Source: JALCLA01 sp965653565
GTDB lineage: Bacteria > Pseudomonadota > Gammaproteobacteria > Xanthomonadales > Xanthomonadaceae
Length of the DNA: 64,000 nucleotides
Direction: 5' to 3'
NCBI GenBank assembly: GCA_965653565.1
Contig: CBFHAI010000012.1
Location: 1-64,000, forward strand
The notes beneath the pieces are model-generated. The model saw only the letters and a program-made list of their open reading frames with translations, did no database searches and had not been told where the DNA came from. The position numbers and the translations under genes are program-made. Of the stretch, positions 1-9,278 are shown in pieces (positions within the stretch are counted from its first letter, which is position 1; each line of letters opens with the position of its first letter).

Positions 1-82
1 GGACAAGCAAGAGAAAGTGACTCGGCCCCCGCTGAGGGGGACGAAACCGGCGAAGGCGCAACAACAAGAACCGAGGGAAGCG

Positions 83-192
83 GAACGCTTCAAAGTCACT
101 GGATTCCCGCCTATGCGGGAATGACGAGATTGTTGTGCCTCGCGAAGAACAGAACGCTTCAGAGTCACTGGATTCCCGCCTACGCGGGAATG
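83..192. repeat. Two copies of a 41-bp palindromic intergenic repeat
   Basis: Two nearly identical 41-base units lie at 83-123 and 152-192. Each begins GAACGCTTCA, passes through GTCACTGGATTCCCGC, and ends GCGGGAATG. Each contains the inverted repeat ATTCCCGC-N4-GCGGGAAT (103-122 and 172-191), able to fold into a short hairpin. A third inverted repeat of the same core lies at 29247-29266. Dispersed elements with this core are common in Xanthomonadales intergenic DNA, from general knowledge. The rest of 1-420, upstream of proS, shows no gene I can support. Confidence 0.8.
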
Positions 193-420
193 CCGGGATT
201 GGGGGGATTTGCGAAAGCAAATGACGGAATAGTCGAGCTTCGCGAAGAGCCGAACGCGACGCCACCCGGATTCCGCGGTGAAACCACTCCATCCAGGCCA
301 CGACGACAACAAAAGCAATCCCGCACCACGCACCTGGAAACCAGCAACAACCAACACCCCCAATCACAACACCCGATCGCGCTACAATCCCCTCCCCCAA
401 AAATAACCCCCCCTTTTCAA

Positions 421-2133
421 ATGCGTCTCTCGCGCTTCCACCTCAACACCACCAAAGAAACCCCCGCCGACGCCGAAATCGTCAGCCACCAGCTGATGTT
501 GCGGGCAGGACTGATCCGCAAGCTCGCGGCGGGAATCTACACGTGGAGCCCGCTCGGATTGCGCGTGTTGCGCCGCGTGGAGCAGGTGGTGCGGGAAGAG
601 ATGAATCGCGCCGGGGCGATGGAGATGACGATGCCGTCGATCCATCCGCGCGAGTTGTGGGAAGAGACCGGTCGCTGGGAGAAGTTCGGCGGGCAGTTGC
701 TCAAGATCAAGGATCGCAAGCAGTCCGAGTATTGCTACGGGCCGACGCACGAGGAAGTGATCACCGATTTCGCGCGCAGCGAGTTGTCGAGCTACAAGCA
801 GTTGCCGCTGAATTTCTATCAGATCCAGACCAAGTTCCGCGACGAAATCCGCCCGCGTTTCGGCGTGATGCGGGCGCGCGAGTTCCTGATGAAGGATGCG
901 TACTCGTTCCATCTGAGCGCCGAGTGTCTGGAGCGCGAATACCGCAACATGCACGCGGCCTACACGCGCATTTTCGAGCGCCTGGGGCTGCGTTTCCGCG
1001 CGGTGCAGGCCGACAGCGGCGCGATCGGTGGCGATGCGAGCCAGGAATTCCACGTGCTGGCCGATTCGGGCGAAGACGCGATCGCGTTCTCCGACGGTTC
1101 CGACTACGCCGCCAATCTCGAAGCGGCCGAAGCCCTCGCGCCTTCGAGCGCACGTGCGGCCGCGTCTGAAACGCTGCGCCGCATCGACACGCCGACGCAG
1201 AAGACTTGCGACGAAGTGGCCGCGCTGATGGGCGTGGCGCTCGATCGCACGGTCAAGTCGATCGCGGTGATGGGCGAGTTCGATGGCGCGCCGGCATTCG
1301 TGCTGGCACTGGTGCGCGGCGATCACATGGCCAACGAGATCAAGCTGGCGAAAGTCGCTGGACTGGCCGATTACCGCCTCGCCACCGAAGCCGAAATCGC
1401 CGAACACCTGGGCAGCGAGCCCGGTTTCCTCGGCCCGGTGAAACCGGCGAAGAAGATCGTCGTGCTCGCCGATCGCACGGTCGCGGCGATGGCCGATTTC
1501 GTCGTCGGCGCCAACGAATCAGGCTATCACCTGGCCGGTGTGAACTGGGGCCGCGATCTGCCCGAGCCCGACCTGGTGGCCGACATCCGCAACGTGGTCG
1601 CGGGCGATCCGTCGCCCGACGGCAAGGGCACGCTCGGCATCGCGCGCGGCATCGAAGTGGGCCATGTGTTCCAGCTCGGCCAGAAGTACGCCGAGGCGAT
1701 GCGCGCCACCGTGCTCGACGAAAACGGCAAGGCCAAGACCATGTTCATGGGCTGCTACGGCATCGGCGTGAGCCGCATCGTGGCGGCCGCGATCGAGCAG
1801 AACTTCGACGACAACGGCATCCGCTGGCCGGCCGCGATGGCCCCATGGAAAGTGGCGGTGTGCGTGATCAATCCGAAGAAGGATGCCGCCGTCGCCGCGG
1901 CGGCCGACGCGCTCTACAGCGAACTCGCCGAACAGGGCTTCGAACCCTGCCTCGACGATCGCGGCCTGCGCCCGGGCGCGATGTTTGCCGACATCGAATT
2001 GATCGGCATCCCGCATCGCGTCGTGGTGTCGGAGCGCGGCCTGGCTGCCGGCACCTTCGAATATCGCGCGCGCGATGCCGCCGACAGCGAGAACCTCGAC
2101 CGCGCCGCGCTGCTGCAGAAACTCGGCGCATAA
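421..2133 (+). CDS. proS: Prolyl-tRNA synthetase (class II, bacterial long form with editing domain)
   Basis: Charges tRNA-Pro with proline in the cytosol. The 570-residue product has the usual length of bacterial ProRS. Class II motif 2 is visible near residue 140 (FRDEIRPRFG, then REFLMKDAYSFH). The YbaK-like editing insertion spans about 220-400. Motif 3 is near residue 443 (GCYGIGVSR), followed by the anticodon-binding domain from about 476. The frame stays open upstream to 121, but family proteins begin with M-R-x-S-x-F, which matches the ATG at 421; the upstream stretch is repeat DNA. It ends 38 bases from the end of the convergent sulfatase-fold gene. Single gene, no operon partner seen. 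Confidence 0.97.
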   Translation: MRLSRFHLNTTKETPADAEIVSHQLMLRAGLIRKLAAGIYTWSPLGLRVLRRVEQVVREEMNRAGAMEMTMPSIHPRELWEETGRWEKFGGQLLKIKDRKQSEYCYGPTHEEVITDFARSELSSYKQLPLNFYQIQTKFRDEIRPRFGVMRAREFLMKDAYSFHLSAECLEREYRNMHAAYTRIFERLGLRFRAVQADSGAIGGDASQEFHVLADSGEDAIAFSDGSDYAANLEAAEALAPSSARAAASETLRRIDTPTQKTCDEVAALMGVALDRTVKSIAVMGEFDGAPAFVLALVRGDHMANEIKLAKVAGLADYRLATEAEIAEHLGSEPGFLGPVKPAKKIVVLADRTVAAMADFVVGANESGYHLAGVNWGRDLPEPDLVADIRNVVAGDPSPDGKGTLGIARGIEVGHVFQLGQKYAEAMRATVLDENGKAKTMFMGCYGIGVSRIVAAAIEQNFDDNGIRWPAAMAPWKVAVCVINPKKDAAVAAAADALYSELAEQGFEPCLDDRGLRPGAMFADIELIGIPHRVVVSERGLAAGTFEYRARDAADSENLDRAALLQKLGA

Positions 2134-2171
2134 CTGACGGCGAACAGCTTCGACGCGATCCAGGCGCCGAA

Positions 2172-4541
2172 TTACAGATCGACCCGCGTCTCGCCGAGCA
2201 CCAGCCTTTCGCTGGTCTCGGCGTCGATCAACGCAACTTCGACCCGCTCGCCGGATGGCAACTGGTCGAACGCCACGCTCACCGTCGCCAGCTGCCCGAT
2301 CACGCTGGCCGGATAACGCCGCGCGCCGACTTCGATTTCGACCAGGCGCGGCAGGCAGCCGGCCTGCACCCAGAAGCCTTCGCCGCCGTCGGTTTGACGG
2401 TTCACCGGCTGCGACAGCGAGGTTTCGCTCGGGCCCCAGCCTTCAACGGCGCACAGCGACGCGGCGCGCGCGCCCGATGGCAACAGCACACGCTCGACCT
2501 CTTCGCGCACACGCAGGCGGCCGACGCTCTGCACGCGATTGTCGATCGGATCGAACAACTGCAACTCGACGTCGCCGGGCGACAAAGGCCGTTGCCCCGG
2601 CGCATCGAACGCCACCTGAGCCACCATCACGCGCTCGTTCTCGAATCGCGTGTCCAGATCGATGCCGGCGATGCGAATGCGGGTGCTGCGCGCGATCGGC
2701 TCGACCGAACGCACCCACACGACCGGCGGCCGGCGCCGGCGCTCGGGATCGGCTTCGACATCGCCCGGCCCCCAGGCGTCGACACTGACGAACTGCGCCG
2801 GCGTCGCCGGCCGCGTCTGCAGGCGCGCGGCAGGCTGTTCGATGCGGTCGCGCGCGAATTCGTGGATCAGGGTTTCGCGTTCGGCGGCATCGAACACCGT
2901 CTGCGTATCGGTCAACAGCCCCATCGCGCGGAAGTGCGCGTCGGGCTCGATGCCGAGGGTGTCGAGCAGCACTGGCGCGAGCCCGTAGCTCGTGCGCGTC
3001 TCGGCCACCGATTCGCTCGGCGCGCGCGCGTTGTCGAACAGCAGCCACGGCACCGGCTGCACGCTCGGTCCTTGGCCGTCGTCGAATCCCAGCGTGGCGA
3101 ACACCGAATCCATGCCCGGCAGGTGATCGCCGTAGAACAGCACGACGGTCGGCTCGTCGCGGTCGCGCGCCCAGCGCATCAATTCGCCGAGCGCCGCATC
3201 GACGCGCTGCAGATGATGCAGATAACGGCGCAGCTCGTCGGCACCGGCCGCATCCAGTTGCGCTGGCACCGCGATATTCGCCAATTCTTCCGCCGGCAGC
3301 GGACGATCCGGCGTCCACGGGCCGTGGTTTTCCATGCTGATCGCGAAAACCATTTGCGGCGCACGGTCTTCGGCAAGTTCGCGCACACGCCGCATAAGCG
3401 CGGCATCCGACACATAGAACCCGTGGTAATCGTCGAGCGCGAATTCGCTCTCGGCGTGGAAGCGCTCGAAACCGAGCAGCGGATAGACCTTGTTGCGCCG
3501 GTAGAAGCGCGGATCGTACGGATGCACCGCCAGCGTCTGGTAGCCATGCTCGCGCAGCAGATGCGGCAAGGCCGGCAGCGGACGGCGCACGAGGCGCTGA
3601 TACGGATACTGCACGCCCGGGAATGCGGCGAGCGCGATACCGGTGAGCACCTCGAATTCGGTGCGCGACGTCAGACCGCCGTAGGTCGGCACGCGCAGGT
3701 CGCCATGCCGGTTGGCGCGCCGCAGCGCGGCCAGGTTGGGCAGGTGACGATCGTCGTCGATGCCCGCGAGGATCGCCGGATCGAAGAAGGCTTCGCTCTG
3801 CCAGACGATCAGATCCGGCGCGCGTTCGCGTTGCGGCCTCGACGCTGGCGAGCCATTCGGCGATTGCGACCAGAACGCTTCGAGCACGGCCCGATCCGGC
3901 GCGCGCACCTGCCACGGTTCGTCCCAGGCCGAGCGCACGAAATACGCCACCGTGCCGTGCGTGCGCGCGGTTTCCATCGTCGCCCACGGCTGGAACGGCG
4001 GCGCGATGTCGGCATACAGACGCAGCCACGGTGAGGTGCCGGCGGCGAGCGAAACCAGGGCGCCGATCGCGACCGACGCCAACGCCGCGCGCACCGCGAG
4101 ATGCGGCCGCCACGCCGGCTCGAAGCGATAGGCGACGATCGCGACCGGCAGCAGCAACAACCACCATAACGACACGCCGACATAGCGCAGATACAGATCG
4201 CCGGTTTCGACCACTTGCCGCACTGCGGCGAGATCCGATGGCAGCAACGGAATTTCGAGCTCGGCCAGCTTGCTGGCGTTGATCGCCTGCAAAACGCCCA
4301 GCAACAGCAAGGCGAAAGCGGCCGACCACAGCACGCGTCGCGTGCCGGCCAGCATCAACAGCCAGCCCAGCCAGACGGGCAACACGTTCAGCACCAGCAG
4401 GCCCGGCTCGGCGGCGAAGCGCAGCGGGTCGAGCCACCAGGCCGCCGCGCACAGCAAGGCGGGCGCCAGCAGGATGGCCACGGCCACCCAGGCGCGCCGC
4501 CCCCGCTCCGCCGCCGGCGAGCGTTGTCGATCGACCATCAT
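2172..4541 (-). CDS. LTA synthase family / sulfatase-fold membrane protein
   Basis: A 789-residue inner-membrane protein. About five hydrophobic segments in the first 180 residues are followed by a periplasmic alkaline-phosphatase-superfamily domain. Visible motifs are SEAFFDP near residue 250 (metal site), TSRTEFEVLTG near 295 (Thr is the expected nucleophile by analogy with LtaS), SMENHGPW near 400 and FYGDHLPG near 475 (Asp-His metal ligands). In Gram-negative bacteria such proteins transfer phosphoglycerol or phosphoethanolamine onto envelope glycans; the substrate cannot be told here. The last ~170 residues are a beta-rich extension beyond the catalytic domain. The neighbouring genes do not suggest an operon. 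Confidence 0.85.
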   Translation of the reverse strand: MMVDRQRSPAAERGRRAWVAVAILLAPALLCAAAWWLDPLRFAAEPGLLVLNVLPVWLGWLLMLAGTRRVLWSAAFALLLLGVLQAINASKLAELEIPLLPSDLAAVRQVVETGDLYLRYVGVSLWWLLLLPVAIVAYRFEPAWRPHLAVRAALASVAIGALVSLAAGTSPWLRLYADIAPPFQPWATMETARTHGTVAYFVRSAWDEPWQVRAPDRAVLEAFWSQSPNGSPASRPQRERAPDLIVWQSEAFFDPAILAGIDDDRHLPNLAALRRANRHGDLRVPTYGGLTSRTEFEVLTGIALAAFPGVQYPYQRLVRRPLPALPHLLREHGYQTLAVHPYDPRFYRRNKVYPLLGFERFHAESEFALDDYHGFYVSDAALMRRVRELAEDRAPQMVFAISMENHGPWTPDRPLPAEELANIAVPAQLDAAGADELRRYLHHLQRVDAALGELMRWARDRDEPTVVLFYGDHLPGMDSVFATLGFDDGQGPSVQPVPWLLFDNARAPSESVAETRTSYGLAPVLLDTLGIEPDAHFRAMGLLTDTQTVFDAAERETLIHEFARDRIEQPAARLQTRPATPAQFVSVDAWGPGDVEADPERRRRPPVVWVRSVEPIARSTRIRIAGIDLDTRFENERVMVAQVAFDAPGQRPLSPGDVELQLFDPIDNRVQSVGRLRVREEVERVLLPSGARAASLCAVEGWGPSETSLSQPVNRQTDGGEGFWVQAGCLPRLVEIEVGARRYPASVIGQLATVSVAFDQLPSGERVEVALIDAETSERLVLGETRVDL

Positions 4542-4640
4542 TCCCCATCCCGCCCCGTCCGGCTTGCACGATGCACGCCGGTAGCTGGTGACGCCGCTCC
4601 GGGACCCCCGTCCCTTCGCCTCCGGCCCTTCCCGCTGGTG

Positions 4641-5477
4641 TCAGCGTCCGATCAGTTTACGCGCTGCCAGCCGCAGTTTCCCGAGCATCGAGCCGGGCGC
4701 CACCCGGCCCATGTAGGACAGCACTTTCACTTCGTCTTCGGCCAGTTGGCGCGCCAGCTTGTTTTCCCAGTCGCGCTTGAGTTGCTGGCGCTGGATCTGG
4801 GTCTGCAACTGGCGGCGCAGGTCGTCGCCCAGCACTTCGCGCGCGAAGGTGGTGTCTTCGCGCGCGATGAAGCGGCCGAGCGAATCGAACAGGGCCTCGT
4901 CGAGCAGGTCGGGCGCGAAGCTGCGCGTGGTCACCGCCAGGCCTTCGAAATTGGTGAACTGCATGCGTGCGACGGCGCTGTCGCGATCGGCGGACACCAC
5001 CAGTTTCAGCGGAATTTTTCCGCGCGCCTGGAAGCGCGCGGCCACCACGTCGCCATTGGCATTCTTGCGCGGATCCTGCGGCCCGCCGATGCGATGGGTC
5101 TGGAACAGGCCGGACAACGCGCGCACCTTGCCCAGCGTATCGGCTTCGAAGTTCGGACATTCCTCGCTCGCCACCACCGCCTGGCATTCGAGCGTGATCT
5201 CGTGCTGCAGCTTCTGCGGTTCGTCGCGCAACGAATAGACCGGATCGATATAGGCCACCACCTCGCCGTAGCCGGTGAGCGGATACACCACGCGCACGCG
5301 GCGCTTGAGGAAGGTCAGATTGTCGGTGAGTTTCTTCAGATAGGCCGCGAGCGCCGCCATGTTGGGCCGCAGCTTCTCGCGCCAGAGTGCGTCCTTGGCT
5401 TCGCGATCGGCCTGCGCCTTGGCTTCTTCGCCGCGGCGCCGTTCGGCTTCCTGTTCGAGCTCGTCCAGCAGACCCAT
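4641..5477 (-). CDS. Conserved hypothetical protein (278 aa)
   Basis: I do not recognise a named domain. The N-terminus is a charged helix (LDELEQEAERRR, then KAQADREAKDAL), probably a short coiled coil. The remainder is a mixed alpha/beta protein without signal peptide or membrane segment, ending in a basic tail. The ATG at 5477 is chosen over the GTG at 5483 because the Asp/Glu-rich start then follows GGGTGAG. It lies 99 bases from the start of the sulfatase-fold gene on the same strand. Codon use matches the core genome. Function unknown. Confidence 0.75.
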   Translation of the reverse strand: MGLLDELEQEAERRRGEEAKAQADREAKDALWREKLRPNMAALAAYLKKLTDNLTFLKRRVRVVYPLTGYGEVVAYIDPVYSLRDEPQKLQHEITLECQAVVASEECPNFEADTLGKVRALSGLFQTHRIGGPQDPRKNANGDVVAARFQARGKIPLKLVVSADRDSAVARMQFTNFEGLAVTTRSFAPDLLDEALFDSLGRFIAREDTTFAREVLGDDLRRQLQTQIQRQQLKRDWENKLARQLAEDEVKVLSYMGRVAPGSMLGKLRLAARKLIGR

Positions 5478-5669
5478 GGTCACTCACCCGCAAGATATCG
5501 GGAAAAACTAATCCCCGCGGCCGCCGCTGGCAAGCGCGGCGTGGCCGGCCGGGACACGGAAGGGTTCGACCGGCGCCCGCTGCGGGCTCGGCGGCGACGG
5601 CGCTCGGGCATAATCGGCGCAGGCCGCACCGCGCCGCACCTTTTACGTATTTCGATTGAGAGGAACCTC

Positions 5670-6044
5670 ATGGCGATCGATCTGAGCACGCTGAGCCCCA
5701 AGCAGCTGGAGAAACTGATCAGCGACGCCAACCGCGAAAAGAAGCGCAAGCAAAAGCGCGCGCCGATCGCGCAGGTGCGCAAGAAACTCACGCGCATGGC
5801 GGTCGCCGAAGGCTATTCGCTGACCGAACTGTTCGGCCTCCAGAACGGGCCGCGCGAGCGCGCCGAGAAACCGGCCACGCCCGGCAAACGCACCGCGCGC
5901 AAGTCGACCGCCGGCAGCAAAGTGGCGCCGAAATACCGCAATCCGGAGAATCCGGCGGAAACCTGGAGCGGTCGCGGACAATTCCCGAAATGGATGCGCG
6001 CGCATATCGCGGCCGGCAAGAAGCCGGAGGATTTCGCGATCTAA
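5670..6044 (+). CDS. H-NS family nucleoid protein
   Basis: A 124-residue DNA-binding protein. The N-terminal half is a charged oligomerisation helix (SPKQLEKLISDANREKKRK). The C-terminus holds the H-NS DNA-binding core, seen as KYRNPENPAETWSGRGQFP followed by KWM. This is the short, lysine-rich beta/gammaproteobacterial H-NS (Bv3F-like) type. The ATG at 5670 is preceded by GAGAGGAAC. H-NS-like proteins silence AT-rich acquired DNA, so it could act on the lower-GC islands further along this window; that is inference. Confidence 0.9.
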   Translation: MAIDLSTLSPKQLEKLISDANREKKRKQKRAPIAQVRKKLTRMAVAEGYSLTELFGLQNGPRERAEKPATPGKRTARKSTAGSKVAPKYRNPENPAETWSGRGQFPKWMRAHIAAGKKPEDFAI

Positions 6045-6062
6045 CGCGTCAGCCGCGCGGCG

Positions 6063-7295
6063 TCAGAGATTGCGCCGCGCCGGAATCAGCAGGTTGCCGA
6101 ACAACAAGCCGGCGACCAGCGCGATCAGCAGATTCACCAGCAAGAAACCGGTATCGAGCCCGAGCGCGACATCGCGTTCGAGCACGAAGGTGAGGCTGCG
6201 AAAACCGACACTGCCGGGCACCAGCAGGATGATGCCCGGCACGCGGATCAAGGCACCGGGCCGGTTCACCCAGCGCGCATAGGCGTTGCTCAGCGCGGTG
6301 ATCGTCATGCCGGCCAGGAACACGCCAGCGCCGCTGCCGAAGGCCTGCCCGCCGTAGCGCGTGACGATGTAGCCGAGCGCCGCCGAGGCCATCACCAGCG
6401 GATAGTCGCGCCGGTCGGCCTTGAACAGCACCGCGAAGGCATAGCAGCCGACCGCGAGCGACGCCCATTCCACCCACGCCGGCGGAATTTCCGGCGAAAC
6501 CGCCTCGCGCGGCACCCAGCCCATCAGGCTCGCCGCCTGCGAGGCGGCGACGGTGCCGAAGGTCAGTTTGAGCAACACCGCGAAGGCACCGGCGAACCGC
6601 GCGGTGCCCGACACCAGATGCTGGCTGGTCAACTCGGCCACCGCGTTGGTGAGCATCATGCCGGGCAGCAGCACGATCAGCGACGCCACGATCACGGTTT
6701 TCAGCGACAACGGCATGATCCACGTCGCCACCGCCGCGGCGAGCAGCATCGCGATCAACGCGGCCACGGCATCCAGCGATTCGGCCAGGCGCGGCCGCTT
6801 GCTGCCCATCACGAACAGGATGCCGATGATCCAGCCGATGATCGCCGAGGTGATGAGGTCAGCCCAGCTGCTGCGCAACAGCCCCGCGACCGAGGCCGAC
6901 GTCAGGCCGAAACTGAAAGCGGTCAAGGCGCGCGCGCGATTGCCCTGCGGACGATCGAGCGCCTTGAGCGCGGCGGTGGCTTCATCGATGCCCAGGCGTC
7001 CGTCGAGCACGCGCTCGGCGATGTCGTCGGCCTGGCACAGCTTGCGCAAATCGACATCGCCCGGTTCGAGCCGGATCACCTGCGTGGTGTCGGCCAGCGC
7101 ATCGCCGCGCGAGGCATCGGAAAACGACAGGATCAAACCGGTCGGATTCGACCACGGCGCGCAGCGCAGCCCGAGCCGCGCCGCCACCGCGGCGATCGCG
7201 CCTTCCAGACGCTGCGCGGTGGTGCCGTACGCATGCAGCCGCGCCGCCAGATTGACGACGAAATCGATGCGGGCGGCGTAGGGAGCGACGGTCAT
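6063..7295 (-). CDS. Threonine/serine exporter family protein (ThrE type)
   Basis: A polytopic inner-membrane protein of 410 residues with the two-part ThrE architecture. A soluble N-terminal region (DFVVNLAARLHAYGTTAQRL, then SFSDASRGD) leads into roughly ten hydrophobic segments, the second half resembling the ThrE_2 unit. Family members export threonine and serine by proton antiport; the substrate here is assumed from the family. The ATG at 7295 is preferred; a GTG at 7331 would add 12 residues. It is convergent with the H-NS-like gene, 18 bases away. Confidence 0.85.
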   Translation of the reverse strand: MTVAPYAARIDFVVNLAARLHAYGTTAQRLEGAIAAVAARLGLRCAPWSNPTGLILSFSDASRGDALADTTQVIRLEPGDVDLRKLCQADDIAERVLDGRLGIDEATAALKALDRPQGNRARALTAFSFGLTSASVAGLLRSSWADLITSAIIGWIIGILFVMGSKRPRLAESLDAVAALIAMLLAAAVATWIMPLSLKTVIVASLIVLLPGMMLTNAVAELTSQHLVSGTARFAGAFAVLLKLTFGTVAASQAASLMGWVPREAVSPEIPPAWVEWASLAVGCYAFAVLFKADRRDYPLVMASAALGYIVTRYGGQAFGSGAGVFLAGMTITALSNAYARWVNRPGALIRVPGIILLVPGSVGFRSLTFVLERDVALGLDTGFLLVNLLIALVAGLLFGNLLIPARRNL

Positions 7296-7484
7296 CGGCA
7301 CGGGGCAGGTTGCGGCGCGCAAGCTTGGCACGAAGTTTTTGATCAGGCGAGTTGTGAGGCTCGATTGCTTCGACCGCGTCGAGTACTGCCTATCTCACTG
7401 GCGCGTGAAAACCGCACCGCTTTGTGCCGCCTGCAACCGCAATGCGACACTAGCCGCCGTCTCCGCGCACCCCTTCTTCCCGCA

Positions 7485-8426
7485 ATGAATTTCGGTCTCG
7501 GTGAATTCTTCTCGCTGGCGAGCGCGGGCGCCTGGGCCGTGGGCGTGATCCTGTATCGCCGCCTCGGCGAAACGCTGCCGCCGCTGGCGCTGAATTTCCT
7601 CAAGAATTCGCTGGTACTCGGCCTGATGTTGCCGGCGGTGCCGCTGCTCCACGGCTTCGAGGTGCCGAGCTTCACCGCGATGCAGATCGGCCTGGCGCTG
7701 GCGAGCGGCTTCATCGGCATCGCGCTGGCCGACACGCTGTATTTCCGTGCGCTCAACGAACTGGGCGCCGGCCGCATGGGCATCATCGGCAATCTGTATT
7801 CGCCGCTCGTTATCCTGCTGTCGTTCGCGTTTCTCGGCGAGCGGCTCACGGTGCTGCAGTGCGTCGGCTTCGTACTGGTGAGTGCGGGTGTGTTGCTGAT
7901 CGCGCGCTCGCGGCCGCCGAGCCTCGATGCCAGCGATGTCGGCCGCGAACGGCCGATCGTCGTCGGTGCGCCGGAGGTCGAAACGGTGCCGCCCGCGCGT
8001 AAATTGCGCGGCGCACTGATCGGCGTGCTCTCGATCGCATTGATGGCCGTCGCGATCGTGATGGTCAAGCGCGTGCTCGAAGCGCAGCCGCTGATGTGGG
8101 TGACGTCGGTGCGCCTGATCTGCGCGGTCGGCGGCCTGTTCGTGATCGCGCTGCTGACCGGCAACCTGCATCGATTGCGGCCGCAGGGCGCGAAATTCGA
8201 CTGGCGGCTGCTGGTCGCGGCCGCGGTGTTCGGCCAATTCCTCGCGATGGTGCTGTGGCTGGCCGGCTACAAATACACGCAGGCCTCGATCGCGGCGATC
8301 CTCAACGAAACCTCATCGGTGTTCATCGTCGTGCTGGCGTGGCTGTGGCTGCACGAACCGCTCGGCCGGCGCGGCGCGATCGGCGTGTCGCTGACGCTCG
8401 GCGGCGTGGTGCTGATGTTGTTTTGA
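7485..8426 (+). CDS. EamA/DMT-superfamily transporter
   Basis: A 313-residue membrane protein with ten predicted hydrophobic segments arranged as two EamA repeats, joined by a charged loop around residues 140-165 (SRPPSLDASDVGRERP). Such drug/metabolite transporters export amino acids or small metabolites; the substrate is unknown. The second repeat shows the usual E-T-S-S motif in the penultimate helix region. The ATG at 7485 is the first in-frame start after the divergent thrE-like gene. The frame is open far upstream, but that stretch is only the shadow of the exporter gene. Confidence 0.88.
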   Translation: MNFGLGEFFSLASAGAWAVGVILYRRLGETLPPLALNFLKNSLVLGLMLPAVPLLHGFEVPSFTAMQIGLALASGFIGIALADTLYFRALNELGAGRMGIIGNLYSPLVILLSFAFLGERLTVLQCVGFVLVSAGVLLIARSRPPSLDASDVGRERPIVVGAPEVETVPPARKLRGALIGVLSIALMAVAIVMVKRVLEAQPLMWVTSVRLICAVGGLFVIALLTGNLHRLRPQGAKFDWRLLVAAAVFGQFLAMVLWLAGYKYTQASIAAILNETSSVFIVVLAWLWLHEPLGRRGAIGVSLTLGGVVLMLF

Positions 8427-8540
8427 CAAAATCGAAAGGCGGACAGATGAAGAGCGACGCCGACGTGCACGATATCTTGGCGGGTTGTCCGTCCCTCCGA
8501 TCTGTCCTCTCCTCCCGACATCCCCGCGAAAGCACCTCGC

Positions 8541-9218
8541 TCAACGCACGGTTTCGCTCACGCCAACCGGCGCCTCGACCCGCACCACCAGCCAGCGCAG
8601 AAAGAACTGCGTCACCGGCCCCACGCCGAGCGCGAATACCACCGTGCCCAGACCCACAGTGCCGCCCAGCAGCACGCCGATCGCCAGCACGGTGATCTCG
8701 ATCACCGTGCGCACGCTGCGAATCGAACGGCCGGTACGCCGCGCGAAGCCCGTCATCAATCCATCGCGCGGCCCCGGCCCGAGTTGCGCACCGACATACA
8801 GCGCGGTGGCGAAGGCGCACAACACCACGCCGCCGATCAGGTAGGCGCAACGCAGCGGCAGCGACTCCGGCGTGCCGATAAAGCCCAGCGCGATATCGGC
8901 GAAAGGCCCGAGCAGCAAGGCATTCGCCACCGTGCCCAGGCCCGGCATCTGGCGCAGCGGAATCCAGGCGAGCAGCACGACCGCCGCCGCCAGGATCATC
9001 ACCACGCCGAACGACACCGGCAGATGCAGCGCCACGCCGAGATGAAACACATCCCACGGCGAGGCGCCGAGCGTGCTTTCGATCATCAGCGCGATGGCGA
9101 CGCCGTAGAGCCACAGCCCGACCAGCAGCCGCAGCACGCGTTCGGGCAGGCGGCCGGCGCGCAGCTGCGCGAGCGGGCCGAGATTGGACAAACCGGAAGG
9201 ACGGACTTGAGTGTTCAT
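8541..9218 (-). CDS. yczE: YczE/YitT-like integral membrane protein
   Basis: A 225-residue protein with about five or six membrane segments. It has the YczE signature region STLGASPWDVFHLGVALH and the conserved GPGPRDGLMTG. Start ATG at 9218 follows GAAGGTGGC. It is divergently transcribed from a MocR-type regulator across a 60-base gap. The yczE/yczR divergent pair is a known arrangement in which the MocR regulator controls the membrane protein, so a role as a regulated transporter or permease is likely. Substrate unknown. Confidence 0.85.
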   Translation of the reverse strand: MNTQVRPSGLSNLGPLAQLRAGRLPERVLRLLVGLWLYGVAIALMIESTLGASPWDVFHLGVALHLPVSFGVVMILAAAVVLLAWIPLRQMPGLGTVANALLLGPFADIALGFIGTPESLPLRCAYLIGGVVLCAFATALYVGAQLGPGPRDGLMTGFARRTGRSIRSVRTVIEITVLAIGVLLGGTVGLGTVVFALGVGPVTQFFLRWLVVRVEAPVGVSETVR

Positions 9219-9236
9219 GGAGCCACCTTCGCGCCG

Positions 9237-9261
9237 ATTGGCTCTACTGAATAGAGCCAAT
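9237..9261. promoter_or_regulatory. Perfect 10-bp palindrome between yczE and MocR gene (operator candidate)
   Basis: ATTGGCTCTA (9237-9246) and TAGAGCCAAT (9252-9261) are perfect inverted repeats separated by CTGAA. The site sits in the middle of the 60-base divergent intergenic region, 17-18 bases from each start codon. That is a suitable place for the MocR regulator to control both genes. Binding is inferred from position and symmetry. Confidence 0.75.
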
Positions 9262-9278
9262 CGTGCGATAGTGGCCTC

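Noticed and set aside
1206..4034. A 942-codon plus-strand open frame, and similar long frames such as 4215-6044 and 6618-7484
   Set aside because: Arg/Ala/Gly-rich products that overlap recognisable genes in other frames; shadows of high-GC coding DNA.
8441..8507. Inverted copies GGACAGAT and ATCTGTCC between the EamA and yczE genes
   Set aside because: Arms are only 8 bases and 51 bases apart; too weak to call a terminator or element.
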